A DNA stretch of 64,000 bases from RUG14515 sp045117995 (lineage in GTDB: Bacteria; Bacillota_I; Bacilli_A; RFN20; CAG-826): contig JBGUOH010000009.1 in the NCBI GenBank assembly GCA_045117995.1, forward strand, positions 124,001-188,000, read 5' to 3'. A program made the translations under genes and the position numbers. The notes below the pieces were generated by a model. It was not told the origin of the DNA and did not search any database. It saw only the letters and a list, made by a program, of their open reading frames with translations. Each line of letters opens with the position of its first letter. The stretch's first letter is position 1. This document shows positions 25,295 to 34,150 of the stretch, in pieces.

Positions 25295-25534
25295 TTATTT
25301 ATTATTGCGTTTTCTTCTAACGATGCATTCACGTATAGCGATGACTGTCGCAATAATAACGCCAACGGCAACGAGTAATAGAATTACACAAAGGATATAT
25401 GTAGTGGTATTACCACCTAAAGCGCTAAGAATGTAGCCACCTAAAAAGCCTGGAACTAAAATCGCAATAAAGAACGTTATGACAAGCGTAGCGAGCACAG
25501 CTTCAACAATAGAAAATGCTTTTGACTGTTTCAT
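25295..25534 (-). CDS. small two-helix membrane protein
   Basis: 79 aa, not recognised. Hydrophobic stretches at about 10-33 and 44-68, basic tail RRKRNNK. The N-terminus KAFSIVEAVLATLVI superficially resembles a type IV prepilin methylation site, but the second helix and lack of a globular domain argue against a pilin. Own extended -10 (TGCTATACT, 25558-25566), AAGG SD and strong terminator make it a real, separately expressed gene downstream of gpsA. Confidence 0.6.
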   Translation of the reverse strand: MKQSKAFSIVEAVLATLVITFFIAILVPGFLGGYILSALGGNTTTYILCVILLLVAVGVIIATVIAIRECIVRRKRNNK

Positions 25535-25577
25535 ATTGTGTACCTTTTTCTACTATCAGTATAGCAATAAATTTCGA

Positions 25578-26582
25578 TTACAAGTAAGCAATTTCGTTTT
25601 GTTTCTTTCTGGCAAAGAGTTTACCAACTGCTTCTCTAACGCTCATTTTGCCATCCACAATAGAAGCAACTGTATCAATAATTGGAAGTTGTAAATTATA
25701 TTTCTTTTCAAGTTCAATCGCGGCTTCTAAGGAGTTAAGACCTTCGATAACCATACCGACTTTTTCTTTGGTTTCCGCTAAAGAATAGCCTTGGCCTAAT
25801 AAGAAGCCAGCTTTATGGTTTCTGGAGTGGACACTAGTCGCGGTCACGACGATATCACCAATACCAGTTAAACCAGAGAATGTATTAACATTCGCGCCCA
25901 TCGCTAAACCAATCTTAGTAATTTCTCTAAGACCTCTAGTAATTAACGCCGCTTTAGCGTTATCACCATATCCTAAGCCATCACTCATACCTGCGGCTAA
26001 AGCGATAATATTCTTAAGTGCACCACATAATTCAACGCCTAAGATATCTTGGTTTGTATACACTCTTAAAGAAGAGCTATAGAAGATGTTTTGAATTTCT
26101 TCCGCGATTGGAAGTCTTTCACAAGCGGAGACAATTAATGTTGGTAAACCAATAGCCACTTCTTCAGCGTGAGTTGGACCACTTAAAGCGACGACTGGGA
26201 GATCTTTTTCTTTTAAAACATCATGGATGATCTCACTAGTGGTCATTAAAGTGCCTTTTTCCACGCCTTTAGCGACGGTGACGATAATTTGGTTACTTTG
26301 GAAGTATTTCTTCGCTAGAAGGGTCGTTTCGCGCACATAAATGGATGGTACAGCGATGACCACCACGTCTTTTCCTTCAATCGCTTCTTCAATAGAGCAA
26401 GTGAAGAGAATGTTTTTATCTATTTCTACGCCAGGAAGGTTTTTGTGTTTGTGGGTTTTAACAAGCATATTAACTTCTTCTGTGATACGTGACCATAACA
26501 TTACTTCATGTCCACTTTTACATAAGAGGTTGGCTAAAGCTGTTCCCCATGTTCCTGCGCCTAATATACCAATACGTTTCAT
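25578..26582 (-). CDS. gpsA: NAD(P)-dependent glycerol-3-phosphate dehydrogenase
   Basis: 334 aa. Rossmann GAGTWGTALA at residues 8-17, catalytic lysine region ELCGALKNIIALAAG, substrate-binding SGLTGIGDIVVTATS and SRNHKAG. Makes sn-glycerol-3-phosphate from dihydroxyacetone phosphate for phospholipid synthesis. Own promoter with extended -10 (TGGTATTAT) and AAGGAA SD. Lies just downstream of the ribosomal cluster terminator. Confidence 0.96.
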   Translation of the reverse strand: MKRIGILGAGTWGTALANLLCKSGHEVMLWSRITEEVNMLVKTHKHKNLPGVEIDKNILFTCSIEEAIEGKDVVVIAVPSIYVRETTLLAKKYFQSNQIIVTVAKGVEKGTLMTTSEIIHDVLKEKDLPVVALSGPTHAEEVAIGLPTLIVSACERLPIAEEIQNIFYSSSLRVYTNQDILGVELCGALKNIIALAAGMSDGLGYGDNAKAALITRGLREITKIGLAMGANVNTFSGLTGIGDIVVTATSVHSRNHKAGFLLGQGYSLAETKEKVGMVIEGLNSLEAAIELEKKYNLQLPIIDTVASIVDGKMSVREAVGKLFARKKQNEIAYL

Positions 26583-26667
26583 AGTTTATTTCCTTGTAAC
26601 TATAATACCATACCACAATCGAAGATTAATGACCATGTCTCCACATAGGCATTTAGCGTTTTGTGTA

Positions 26668-26699
26668 ACAAAAAGAGATGCCCAGTTGGACATCTCTTT
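26668..26699 (-). terminator. terminator of the S10-spc-alpha operon
   Basis: Stem AAAGAGATG/CATCTCTTT (26691-26699 with 26672-26680), 10-nt loop, then TTG on the minus strand. It follows rplQ by 20 nt. Confidence 0.85.
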
Positions 26700-26718
26700 A
26701 ATCTAAATATGTTGATAA

Positions 26719-27126
26719 TTAGTCAACCCAGGTCACTAAGACAACTGGAGCGTTATCGCCACGACGGTTTTCGAGCTTATATTGCTTTGTGTAACCACCA
26801 TTGCGATCCTTCATCTTAGGACCGATTTCGGCAAATAATTTATCTAAAGCATTGACGCCTGTGGCTTCATCAGCAACGATGTTACGGACGAAAGCAGCAG
26901 CTTGACGTTTGGCGTTCATGACATCTTCCTTTTTGGTTAATGTCACTAAGCGGTCAGCTTCTTTAATGACGTCTTTTGCAGTGGCAGCGGTCACTTTGAC
27001 AGAACCACGGATGATTAAGTCAGTGACGACATTGCGGAGCATATTTTCGTATTTGCTCTTAGTATAAGCGGCTTTGAATCTAACGCCGGTTTTACCATGA
27101 ACATTTCTTCTACCTTGTGCTGGCAT
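26719..27126 (-). CDS. rplQ: 50S ribosomal protein L17
   Basis: 135 aa, slightly long. The core is recognisable: ENMLRNVVTDLIIRGSVKVT, AKDVIKEADRLVTLTKK, KLFAEIGPKMKDRNGGYTKQYKL and RRGDNAPVVLV. The N-terminus MPAQGRRNVHGKTGVRFKAAY differs from the common MxYRKLGRT form. Last gene of the cluster, 14 nt after rpoA, followed by a terminator. In Bacillus the ecfA1 block follows here; in this genome it lies about 15 kb away. Confidence 0.95.
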   Translation of the reverse strand: MPAQGRRNVHGKTGVRFKAAYTKSKYENMLRNVVTDLIIRGSVKVTAATAKDVIKEADRLVTLTKKEDVMNAKRQAAAFVRNIVADEATGVNALDKLFAEIGPKMKDRNGGYTKQYKLENRRGDNAPVVLVTWVD

Positions 27127-27140
27127 GTTGATTGGCCTCC

Positions 27141-28106
27141 TTATTCAAAATCTTTGAATGATAAGCCATAAGCCGCGAGTTTCTCTTTAATTTCTTTGAG
27201 AGACTTTTTACCAAGGTTTTTGACTTTCATCATTTCTTCTTCGGTTTTTTCTGTGAGTTCTAAGACAGTGGCAACGCCAGCTCTCTTTAAACAGTTATAA
27301 GAACGGACAGATAAGTCGAGTTCTTCAATAATGAAGTTCTCATATTTGTTTTCTTCGACTTGGACAACATCCTTTTCGATGTTAATATCGCGAGCGATAT
27401 CAGCGACATCGACGAATTTGTTGAAGTGGTCGATTAAGATTTTAGCCGCCATTGCGAGGGCTTCTTGTGGAAGCATGGAACCATTGGTCCAAACTTCGAT
27501 TGTTAAAGCGTCGAAACGGGAATCGTGACCGACACGTGTGCCGTCAACGATGTAGTTGGCTTTCTTCACTGGGCTGTAGTTACTGTCTGTGCAGATAGTA
27601 CCTAATTGTAAGCTTGGGTGAAGGATTTTATTTTGTTCACCTGTAACATAACCACGACCATTACGAGCATGGAGAACCATGTGTAAGGAACCGCTTTCGG
27701 TCACATTGGCGATGACTAAGTCTGGATTGACAACTTCCACACCGGCTGGGCAAACGATGTCGCTTGCTTTGACAACGGCTGGACCTGTGACGTTGATTTC
27801 TAATCTCTTGTTAGAAGCATCTTCAGCGTCAATCTTTAAGACTAAATCTTTCAAATTTAAGACGATGGTTGTAACGTCTTCTTCAACACCTGGAAGTGCG
27901 GTGAATTCATGACGAGCACCTTCAACTTCAACGGCGTAAACAGAAGCACCTGGTAAAGAGGATAATAAGACTCTACGTAAGGCATTGCCTAATGTGAGAC
28001 CAAAGCCTCTTTCTAATGGTTCGATTACAAAGCGACCATAGTTTTCATTACCATCGTAGTCGGCTTGAGTAATACCAAATCTTTCAAATGGGTTTGCGAT
28101 TTTCAT
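27141..28106 (-). CDS. rpoA: DNA-directed RNA polymerase subunit alpha
   Basis: 321 aa, usual length. N-terminal dimerisation domain (FVIEPLERGFGLTLGNALRRVLLSSLPG, residues ~27-54), flexible linker near 235, and C-terminal DNA/activator-binding domain with LDLSVRSYNCLKRAG and VKNLGKKSLKEIKEKL. Nucleates core polymerase assembly. Between rpsK and rplQ as in Bacillus and E. coli; AGGAGG upstream. Confidence 0.98.
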   Translation of the reverse strand: MKIANPFERFGITQADYDGNENYGRFVIEPLERGFGLTLGNALRRVLLSSLPGASVYAVEVEGARHEFTALPGVEEDVTTIVLNLKDLVLKIDAEDASNKRLEINVTGPAVVKASDIVCPAGVEVVNPDLVIANVTESGSLHMVLHARNGRGYVTGEQNKILHPSLQLGTICTDSNYSPVKKANYIVDGTRVGHDSRFDALTIEVWTNGSMLPQEALAMAAKILIDHFNKFVDVADIARDINIEKDVVQVEENKYENFIIEELDLSVRSYNCLKRAGVATVLELTEKTEEEMMKVKNLGKKSLKEIKEKLAAYGLSFKDFE

Positions 28107-28130
28107 AAGATTGATAACCTCCTAAAGTTA

Positions 28131-28517
28131 TTAGCCTCTTGGTTTCTTTGGTGGGCGGCAACCATTGTGTGGGATGGGGGTTGTATCAACGATACTTAAG
28201 ACTTGTAAGCCGGCAACAGCGAGGGAACGGATTGCACCTTCACGGCCTGGGCCTGGGCCTTTGACATCAACGTCAACTTGACGGATGCCTTGTTCATAAG
28301 CAGCTTTACCAGCAGCTTCAGCAGCTTGCATAGCGGCGAATGGAGTGGATTTCTTAGCGCCTTTGAAACCATTGGCACCAGCGGAGCTCCAAGCTAAGGC
28401 ATTGCCTTGTTCGTCACAGATTGTAACGATTGTGTTATTGAAAGTAGCGTGAATGTGGGCAACACCACGTGTAAATGAACGTTTGACTTTCTTTTTACGG
28501 ATTGTTGTTTTAGCCAT
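28131..28517 (-). CDS. rpsK: 30S ribosomal protein S11
   Basis: 128 aa, full length. Platform protein of the small subunit. GVAHIHATFNNTIVTICD near residue 18, then KSTPFAAMQAAEAAGKAAYEQG, and the conserved end TPIPHNGCRPPKKPRG. In the order rpsM-rpsK-rpoA-rplQ, 18 nt after rpsM with an SD in the gap. Confidence 0.98.
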   Translation of the reverse strand: MAKTTIRKKKVKRSFTRGVAHIHATFNNTIVTICDEQGNALAWSSAGANGFKGAKKSTPFAAMQAAEAAGKAAYEQGIRQVDVDVKGPGPGREGAIRSLAVAGLQVLSIVDTTPIPHNGCRPPKKPRG

Positions 28518-28535
28518 AATTCTATACTCCTTTCA

Positions 28536-28913
28536 TTAACCTTGTGGCGCCATCTTCTTGTTAGCAATGGTCTTACGTGGACCTTTACGAGTTCTGGCGT
28601 TTGTTTTTGTTCTTTGACCGTTAACTGGTAAGCCTCTTCTATGACGTGTGCCACGGTAGCAACCAATTTCGGTTAATCTCTTGATATTAAGGGCGACTTC
28701 TCTACGGAGATCACCTTCTGTTTTGTAATTACTGATTTCATTACGGATAGCACCTAATTGTTCATCCGTTAAATCTTTGACTCTGATTGTGCTGTCAACT
28801 TTAGCACCTTCGCAAATTAATTTTGCGGTATAACGACCGATACCATAGATGTAGGTAAGAGCGGTACCTACTTGTTTGTCGTTAGGAATATCAACACCAA
28901 CGATACGTGCCAT
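28536..28913 (-). CDS. rpsM: 30S ribosomal protein S13
   Basis: 125 aa. Head protein contacting the P-site tRNA and 50S subunit. MARIVGVDIPNDKQV start, YGIGRYTAK, RGTRHRRGLPVNGQRTKTNARTRKGPRKT near the end, basic C-terminus. Strong SD AGGAGG upstream; follows rpmJ by about 20 nt. Confidence 0.98.
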   Translation of the reverse strand: MARIVGVDIPNDKQVGTALTYIYGIGRYTAKLICEGAKVDSTIRVKDLTDEQLGAIRNEISNYKTEGDLRREVALNIKRLTEIGCYRGTRHRRGLPVNGQRTKTNARTRKGPRKTIANKKMAPQG

Positions 28914-28932
28914 ATTCTAATTTCCTCCTAAA

Positions 28933-29046
28933 TTAACCTTGTCTCTGTTTGTGCTTTGGATCAGAACAAATGACCATGACTTTGCCATGTCTTTTGATGA
29001 CTCTGCACTTGGAACAGATAGGTTTGACGGAAGGTCTGACTTTCAT
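28933..29046 (-). CDS. rpmJ: 50S ribosomal protein L36 (zinc-binding form)
   Basis: 37 aa. MKVRPSVKPIC start with zinc ligands Cys11, Cys14, Cys27 and His32, the C+ form of L36. Lies between infA and rpsM in the canonical order, with GGAGGA in the short gap upstream. Small enough to be missed by length cut-offs. Confidence 0.97.
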   Translation of the reverse strand: MKVRPSVKPICSKCRVIKRHGKVMVICSDPKHKQRQG

Positions 29047-29069
29047 AGTTTTTTCCTCCTAATTTGATT

Positions 29070-29288
29070 CTACTTGAATCGATAAGTAATGCGGCCCCGT
29101 GTTAAATCATAAGGCGAGATTTCTACCGTAACTTTATCTCCTGGAAGAATGCGTATGTAGTTCATACGGATTTTGCCAGAAACGGTGGCCAAAATTACGA
29201 CGCCGTTTTCGAGTTCCACTTTAAATGTGGCATTTGGTAAGCACTCTTTAACGACCGCCTGGACTTCGATGACATCTGCTTTAGACAT
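29070..29288 (-). CDS. infA: translation initiation factor IF-1
   Basis: 72 aa single OB-fold protein. MSKADVIEVQAVVKECLPNATFKV, then SGKIRMNYIRILPGDKV and SPYDLTRGRITYRFK, matching IF-1 throughout. Binds the A site during initiation. Its start overlaps the 3' end of map by 8 bp, so translation is probably coupled. Confidence 0.97.
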   Translation of the reverse strand: MSKADVIEVQAVVKECLPNATFKVELENGVVILATVSGKIRMNYIRILPGDKVTVEISPYDLTRGRITYRFK

Positions 29289-30054
29289 TAATTTTCTTTT
29301 CTCCTTCAGTTAAGGTAATAATTTCGTACCCGTCTTCTGTAATAACAATTGTGTTTTCGTAGTGACAAGTTAATTTCCCGTCTTTACTCTTCACTGTCCA
29401 ACCATCTCCTAAGATTCTTGTATCTTTCTTACCTTCAAGAATCATTGGTTCTACCGCGATGGCCATACCCTTTTGGAGCAATGGACCAGTTCCGGCAATA
29501 CCATAGTTTGGAACGCTTGGATCTTCATGCATGCTTTTACCAATACCATGACCGGTAAACTCGCGTGCAACGCTGTAACCAGAAGATTCGACGTAATGTT
29601 GAATGGCTGCGGAGATGTCTCCTACCCTATTGCCTGGTTTAGCTTGTTTAACACCCTCATAGAAGGCTTTAGTACAAACATCAAGAATTCTCTTCACGTT
29701 GTCCTTACAAGTTCCAACTAGGAATGTTCTAGTGGCATCTGCACAGTAGCCCTTAAGACATGCCACGACATCAAGGGAAACGATATCTCCATCTTGAAGT
29801 TTGATCTTCTTTGATGGAATACCATGGATTAACGTTTCGTTCACGGAGACGCATGTGCCTGCTGGGTAGTCATAATATCCTTTGCAAGGACATGTACCAC
29901 CACCTTCGTAGATCACTTTCTCAGCGATTTCGTTAATCTCATAGGTTGTGATGCCTGGTCTAATTAATGGCGCGACCGTCTCAAAGACTTTGGCCACTAA
30001 TTTGCCAGCTTCTTTCATTAATTCAATTTCCCTTGGTGACTTGACAATAATCAT
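29281..30054 (-). CDS. map: methionine aminopeptidase, type I
   Basis: 257 aa. Removes the initiator methionine from nascent proteins. Metal ligands fit the family: Asp in VSLDVVA, Asp in CADATRTF, His in GHGIG, Glu in AVEPM and Glu near the C-terminus in HYENTIVI. No clear Shine-Dalgarno; the ATG is 5 nt after the adk stop, suggesting coupling. Position secY-adk-map-infA is canonical. Confidence 0.97.
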   Translation of the reverse strand: MIIVKSPREIELMKEAGKLVAKVFETVAPLIRPGITTYEINEIAEKVIYEGGGTCPCKGYYDYPAGTCVSVNETLIHGIPSKKIKLQDGDIVSLDVVACLKGYCADATRTFLVGTCKDNVKRILDVCTKAFYEGVKQAKPGNRVGDISAAIQHYVESSGYSVAREFTGHGIGKSMHEDPSVPNYGIAGTGPLLQKGMAIAVEPMILEGKKDTRILGDGWTVKSKDGKLTCHYENTIVITEDGYEIITLTEGEKKINV

Positions 30055-30059
30055 AAGTT

Positions 30060-30707
30060 TTAACTTTTAAGAAATTTTGCAATTTCATCGAATAATGCTG
30101 CGCTACCTCTTAAAGAATCGAAGTTAGCGAGCAAGCCTCTTTCTTGATAGAAGTCAAGAAGTGGCTTTGTTTGATTAGTGTAGTGAGTTAATCTCACCTT
30201 TAAGGCTTCCTCATTATCATCATTACGTTGATAGAGAGGGCCACCGCATATATCACAGACACCTTCAACTTTTGGTTTCATGGTTTCAACGTGATATGGC
30301 GCGCCACAGTTTTTACAAACGCGACGACCACCAATGCGTCTCACTAATTCATTTTCATCACAATCTAAGTTGATTACAACATCGATTGGACGATTTATTT
30401 CTTTAGTGAGTTTCTCAAGAGCTTCCGCTTGTGGCGTGGTTCTTGGGAAACCATCTAAGAGAAATCCTTTTGCACAATCGTCCTGTGAGAGACGTTCTTT
30501 CACAAGACCAATTGTTACTTCATCAGGAACAAGATTCCCATGTTTGATGTAACTATCGGCTAATTTACCGAGTTCGGTACCGGCTTTAATGGCTTCTCTG
30601 AACATATCACCTGTGGAGATATGTACATAACCAAGAGCGATTAGTTGTTTAGCTAGCGTGCCCTTACCTGCACCAGGAGGGCCCATGAGAATGATGTTTT
30701 TCTTCAT
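30060..30707 (-). CDS. adk: adenylate kinase (zinc-lid type)
   Basis: 215 aa. P-loop GPPGAGKGT at 9-17, AMP-binding FLLDGFPRTTPQAEAL, and a LID with a four-cysteine zinc site (CKNC ... CDIC) as in Gram-positive enzymes. Interconverts ATP+AMP and ADP. Start codon overlaps the secY stop (TAATG); GGAGG 8 nt upstream. Confidence 0.98.
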   Translation of the reverse strand: MKKNIILMGPPGAGKGTLAKQLIALGYVHISTGDMFREAIKAGTELGKLADSYIKHGNLVPDEVTIGLVKERLSQDDCAKGFLLDGFPRTTPQAEALEKLTKEINRPIDVVINLDCDENELVRRIGGRRVCKNCGAPYHVETMKPKVEGVCDICGGPLYQRNDDNEEALKVRLTHYTNQTKPLLDFYQERGLLANFDSLRGSAALFDEIAKFLKS

Positions 30708-32077
30708 TAAGCCTGACCTCCAGAAGCAACGACCTCTTCGAAGGACTTACCAGCGAGTAAGCCATCGATTTGAGAGTTAAGTTCGAGAGCAACACCGACA
30801 ACGATGATCAAGCCAGTGCCACCTAAGGCTAATGATTGGTTGCCACCGAACACGCCGGTCATGGTTAAGACTGGTGGTAAAGCAGCAATGAAGGCTAACG
30901 CGATAGCACCGATAACGGTGATACGGTTTAAGACCTTTCTCACGTAACGTTCTGTTTCATTACCTGGACGGATACCTGGAATATAGGAACCGTTCTTTTG
31001 GAAGTTCTCAGCGAGTTGTTGTGGATTGATTTGCAAGTTCGCATAGAAGAATGAGAACGCGACGATTAACACGATGTAGATAATTAAGCCCCAAGGCATG
31101 TACCAACCACCATTATCGAATAATGTTGAGGTTGAGAAGATACCTAACCATTCGGCATTAGCACCGTTTTCAGCATCGACGAACGCCATGATGACACTTG
31201 GTGCCATTAAGATGGAGCTCGCGAAGATGACAGGGATAACACCAGCGGAGTTAATTTTAATTGGTAAGAATGAGGCACGGGCCATACTTTGTGTTTGGCC
31301 GCCACCTTTTCCAGAGTGTTGAACTGGAATTTTTCTCTTTGATAGTTCGATGAAGGTAACGAAGGCAATGATGAGCAAGTACGCAAATACATATAATAAG
31401 AATTTAAATATACCTGCGATTGCTTCGCCTTCACCTCTCGCGAAGATATATGGGGAACACCACATATTCCACGCACCAGTCATTTGAGATGGTAAGGAAC
31501 TAACGATACCAGCGAAGATGATCATAGAAATACCGTTACCAATACCTTTTGTTGAGATTTGGTCACCGAGCCACATGACGAGCATGGTACCGGCTAATAA
31601 GACAACGATAATGTAGATATAGGTAAGGACTTCAATGTCCGCTGTTTCAAATGTGATATAGTCACTAGCTTGCATGGTCTTGATAATACCATAAGCTTGA
31701 ACGGCACCTAACATTAATGTTAAGTAACGAGTGGCCATTTCAATTTTCTTTCTTCCGTATTGGCCTTGACGTTTTAATTCTGTTAAAGCAGGTAAGACGT
31801 CAGTGGACAACAACTGCACGATAATTTGCGCAGTGATGTAAGGGCTAACACCAAGGGCGAAGATGGAGAAGCTTTGTAAGGTTCCACCACCTAATAAGTT
31901 CATGAGGGACAAGGCGTTATTACCATTTAAGTAGGTATTTAATGCACTTGTTTCAGGAATTGTGACGCCTGGAACGGTGACTTGCGCACCTAAACGGAAG
32001 ATGAAGAGGATCATAATCGTAAAGACGATACGACCCATAATCTCTTTATTCTTGAGGATGTTAATAAGCTTTTTCAT
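30707..32077 (-). CDS. secY: preprotein translocase subunit SecY
   Basis: 456 aa with ten hydrophobic helices. Forms the protein-conducting channel of the Sec translocon. Hallmarks: FRLGAQVTVPGV near 28, ALGVSPYITAQIIVQLL in TM2, GIGNGISMIIFAGI in TM4, and the cytoplasmic loop around RVYVRK-like RYVRKVLNR. Canonical position after rplO; GAGGTGA SD overlaps the end of rplO (1 bp between genes). Confidence 0.98.
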   Translation of the reverse strand: MKKLINILKNKEIMGRIVFTIMILFIFRLGAQVTVPGVTIPETSALNTYLNGNNALSLMNLLGGGTLQSFSIFALGVSPYITAQIIVQLLSTDVLPALTELKRQGQYGRKKIEMATRYLTLMLGAVQAYGIIKTMQASDYITFETADIEVLTYIYIIVVLLAGTMLVMWLGDQISTKGIGNGISMIIFAGIVSSLPSQMTGAWNMWCSPYIFARGEGEAIAGIFKFLLYVFAYLLIIAFVTFIELSKRKIPVQHSGKGGGQTQSMARASFLPIKINSAGVIPVIFASSILMAPSVIMAFVDAENGANAEWLGIFSTSTLFDNGGWYMPWGLIIYIVLIVAFSFFYANLQINPQQLAENFQKNGSYIPGIRPGNETERYVRKVLNRITVIGAIALAFIAALPPVLTMTGVFGGNQSLALGGTGLIIVVGVALELNSQIDGLLAGKSFEEVVASGGQA

Positions 32078-32078
32078 A

Positions 32079-32519
32079 TTAGATCACCTCAATTTTGCCA
32101 CCAGCTTCATTAATTGCGGCTTCGGCGGTTTTGGAGAAGGCATTGGCTTGAACTGTTAACTTTTTGGTTAACTTGCCATTACCTAAGACTTTTAAACCGT
32201 TATATTCTTTTTTCAATAAACCGACTTCTTTTAATAATGCTGGAGTAACCACTGTACCGTCTTCGAATCTTTCTAAAGCGGAAACGTTAATGGTTGCATA
32301 ATTGATATGATTAACATTCTTAAAGCCACGTTTTGGCAAGGCTCTCCAAAGTGGTAATTGACCACCTTCGAAACCTAAGGCAACACCGCCACCACTACGG
32401 GCGTTTTGACCTTTGTGACCTTTGCCAGCAGTTTTACCGTTACCACTACCGAGGCCACGGCCTTTACGGTAATGTTCGAAACGGCTACCTTCTGTTGCTT
32501 GAAGTTCATGTAGTTTCAT
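32079..32519 (-). CDS. rplO: 50S ribosomal protein L15
   Basis: 146 aa, full length. MKLHELQATEGSRFEHYRKGRGLGSGNGKTAGKGHKGQNARSG-type glycine/basic N-terminus, GFEGGQLPLWRALPKRGF in the middle. The gap to rpsE is only 39 bp, so the L30 gene that usually lies here is absent. Confidence 0.98.
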   Translation of the reverse strand: MKLHELQATEGSRFEHYRKGRGLGSGNGKTAGKGHKGQNARSGGGVALGFEGGQLPLWRALPKRGFKNVNHINYATINVSALERFEDGTVVTPALLKEVGLLKKEYNGLKVLGNGKLTKKLTVQANAFSKTAEAAINEAGGKIEVI

Positions 32520-32558
32520 AAATGCACCTCCTATTTCTATTTAATAAGGAATAATATT

Positions 32559-33200
32559 TTATTCTTTGCCACGAAGTTCTTTCATAACTTTGTAGCTCTT
32601 GAGGTTGTTCAAGCCTTGGTTGGTTGCTCTAATAATGTTGATTGGAGCGCGGCTACCATAGACTTTACTGCAAACGTTTTGAACACCGGCGAGTTCGAGG
32701 ATAGCTCTCACTGGACCACCAGCGATGATACCAGTACCTTCTGGGGCTGGTTTCAAGTAAACGTTACAGGCACCATATTTACCAACGATTTCGTGAGAAA
32801 TTGTTTGGCCTTTAACTAAGTGGATCTTGTAAAGATTTTTCTTTGCAGCTTCACTAGCTTTCTTAATGGCATCTGGGACTTCGGCAGCTTTACCAACGGC
32901 GAAACCGTAACGGCCTTTGTGATCACCGATAACCACGAGGGCGGTGAATTTCATACGACGGCCACCTTTAACGGTTTTGCTAACTCTGTTGATGAAAACA
33001 ACACGTTCTTCAAATTCTTTTGGTTCGTCTCTGCGATCACGTCTGTCGCGTTGGCCACCTTTACGGTCACCACGTCTACCGTCACGACGTTCACGTCTTT
33101 CTGGACGACCTTCTTTTGGTTGTTCTTGTGGAGCAGCTTCTGGAGCGGCTTCTGCAGCTGTTTCTTCAACTGCTGCTTCAACTTTCTTTTCTTCTTCCAT
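32559..33200 (-). CDS. rpsE: 30S ribosomal protein S5 with charged N-terminal extension
   Basis: 213 aa, about 45 longer than usual. From residue ~65 it is ordinary S5: ERVVFINRVSKTVKGGRRMKFTALVVIGD, GYGFAVGKA-like GRYGFAVGKAAEV, and GTGIIAGGPVRAILELAGV. The N-terminus is an extension with Glu/Ala/Pro runs followed by an Arg/Asp/Gly-rich block (RRERRDGRRGDRKGG). Start set at 33200, 6 nt from GGAGGAG (33207-33213); an ATG at 33215 overlaps the rplR stop and lacks an SD. Confidence 0.96.
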   Translation of the reverse strand: MEEEKKVEAAVEETAAEAAPEAAPQEQPKEGRPERRERRDGRRGDRKGGQRDRRDRRDEPKEFEERVVFINRVSKTVKGGRRMKFTALVVIGDHKGRYGFAVGKAAEVPDAIKKASEAAKKNLYKIHLVKGQTISHEIVGKYGACNVYLKPAPEGTGIIAGGPVRAILELAGVQNVCSKVYGSRAPINIIRATNQGLNNLKSYKVMKELRGKE

Positions 33201-33214
33201 TATTTTCTCCTCCA

Positions 33215-33571
33215 TTAGAACACTAAGCCAGCTTCACGAGCGGCTTCTGCTAAAGCTTTGACACGGCCATGATAGATGTAACCACTTCTATCAAAGACAA
33301 CGTTTTTAATCTTTTTGGCTAAAGCTTTTTCAGCGATATCTTTACCGACTTGAGCAGCAGCTTCAACGTTACTACCGTTTTCAAGCTTTAAGCTCATGGA
33401 TGAGGAAGCCACTAATGTGACACCTTTAACATCGTCGATAATTTGCGCTTCAATGTTTTTGTTAGAACGATAGAGACAGAGTCTTGGTGTTTCGGCAGTG
33501 CCAGAAACTTTCTTTCTCACACGAGCATGTCTTCTTAAACGAGAAACATTTTTGCTTGGTTTTGTTGTCAT
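33215..33571 (-). CDS. rplR: 50S ribosomal protein L18
   Basis: 118 aa. 5S rRNA-binding protein. RLRRHARVRKKVSGTAETPRLCLYRSNKNIEAQIID-type start, and the C-terminal DRSGYIYHGRVKALAEAAREAGL signature. Follows rplF by 17 nt; stop overlaps the region of the rpsE start. Confidence 0.98.
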   Translation of the reverse strand: MTTKPSKNVSRLRRHARVRKKVSGTAETPRLCLYRSNKNIEAQIIDDVKGVTLVASSSMSLKLENGSNVEAAAQVGKDIAEKALAKKIKNVVFDRSGYIYHGRVKALAEAAREAGLVF

Positions 33572-33588
33572 AACTCTTATCTCCTTTC

Positions 33589-34134
33589 TTATTTACCAGC
33601 GCCAGCGCGCTTACCTTCTTTAGTAATGACCACTTCGTCTTTGTAACGAATACCTTTACCCAAGTATGGTTCTGGTGGACGTACTTCACGAATGAGGGCA
33701 GCGGTTTGACCAACTTTTTGTTTATCAATACCGGTGACTTCAATATCAGTGGCGTTTGGTAAGGTGATTGTGACGCCTTCTTCTGGATTAATTGTGATGG
33801 TATGGGAGTAACCGGCCCAGATTTCAACGGCTTTGCCTTTCATTTGGGCTTTGTAACCAATACCTCTCATTTCTAATGTCTTTTTGTAACCTTCGGAAAC
33901 ACCGACGATTGCGTTATGGACATTAGCACGGACTGTACCGTGGTTTTGTTTAACTTGCTTGGTTTCATTTTCACGTTTGAATGTAACGACTGTACCTTCA
34001 ACGTTCATTTGAATACCTTTGTTTAATTTCACTTTGAGTTCGCCTTTTGGGCCTTTGACAACGGCGAAACCGTTATCTTCGCTCACTGTGACTCCGGCTG
34101 GGAGATCAATGTGTTTGTTACCAATACGTGACAT
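33589..34134 (-). CDS. rplF: 50S ribosomal protein L6
   Basis: 181 aa, two related alpha/beta repeats. MSRIGNKHIDLPAGV start, KGPKGELKV, and the C-terminal signature PEPYLGKGIRYKDE near residue 153. Binds 23S rRNA near the factor-binding site. AGGAGG SD just upstream; 16 nt after rpsH. Confidence 0.98.
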   Translation of the reverse strand: MSRIGNKHIDLPAGVTVSEDNGFAVVKGPKGELKVKLNKGIQMNVEGTVVTFKRENETKQVKQNHGTVRANVHNAIVGVSEGYKKTLEMRGIGYKAQMKGKAVEIWAGYSHTITINPEEGVTITLPNATDIEVTGIDKQKVGQTAALIREVRPPEPYLGKGIRYKDEVVITKEGKRAGAGK

Positions 34135-34150
34135 GACTCATTTCCTCCTA

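Noticed and set aside
32820..33261. Overlapping plus-strand open frames opposite rpsE and rplR
   Set aside because: Long antisense frames arise from the Ala/Glu/Arg-rich S5 extension; translations are Thr/Phe- or Leu/Ser-rich and have no SD. The minus-strand genes are certain.
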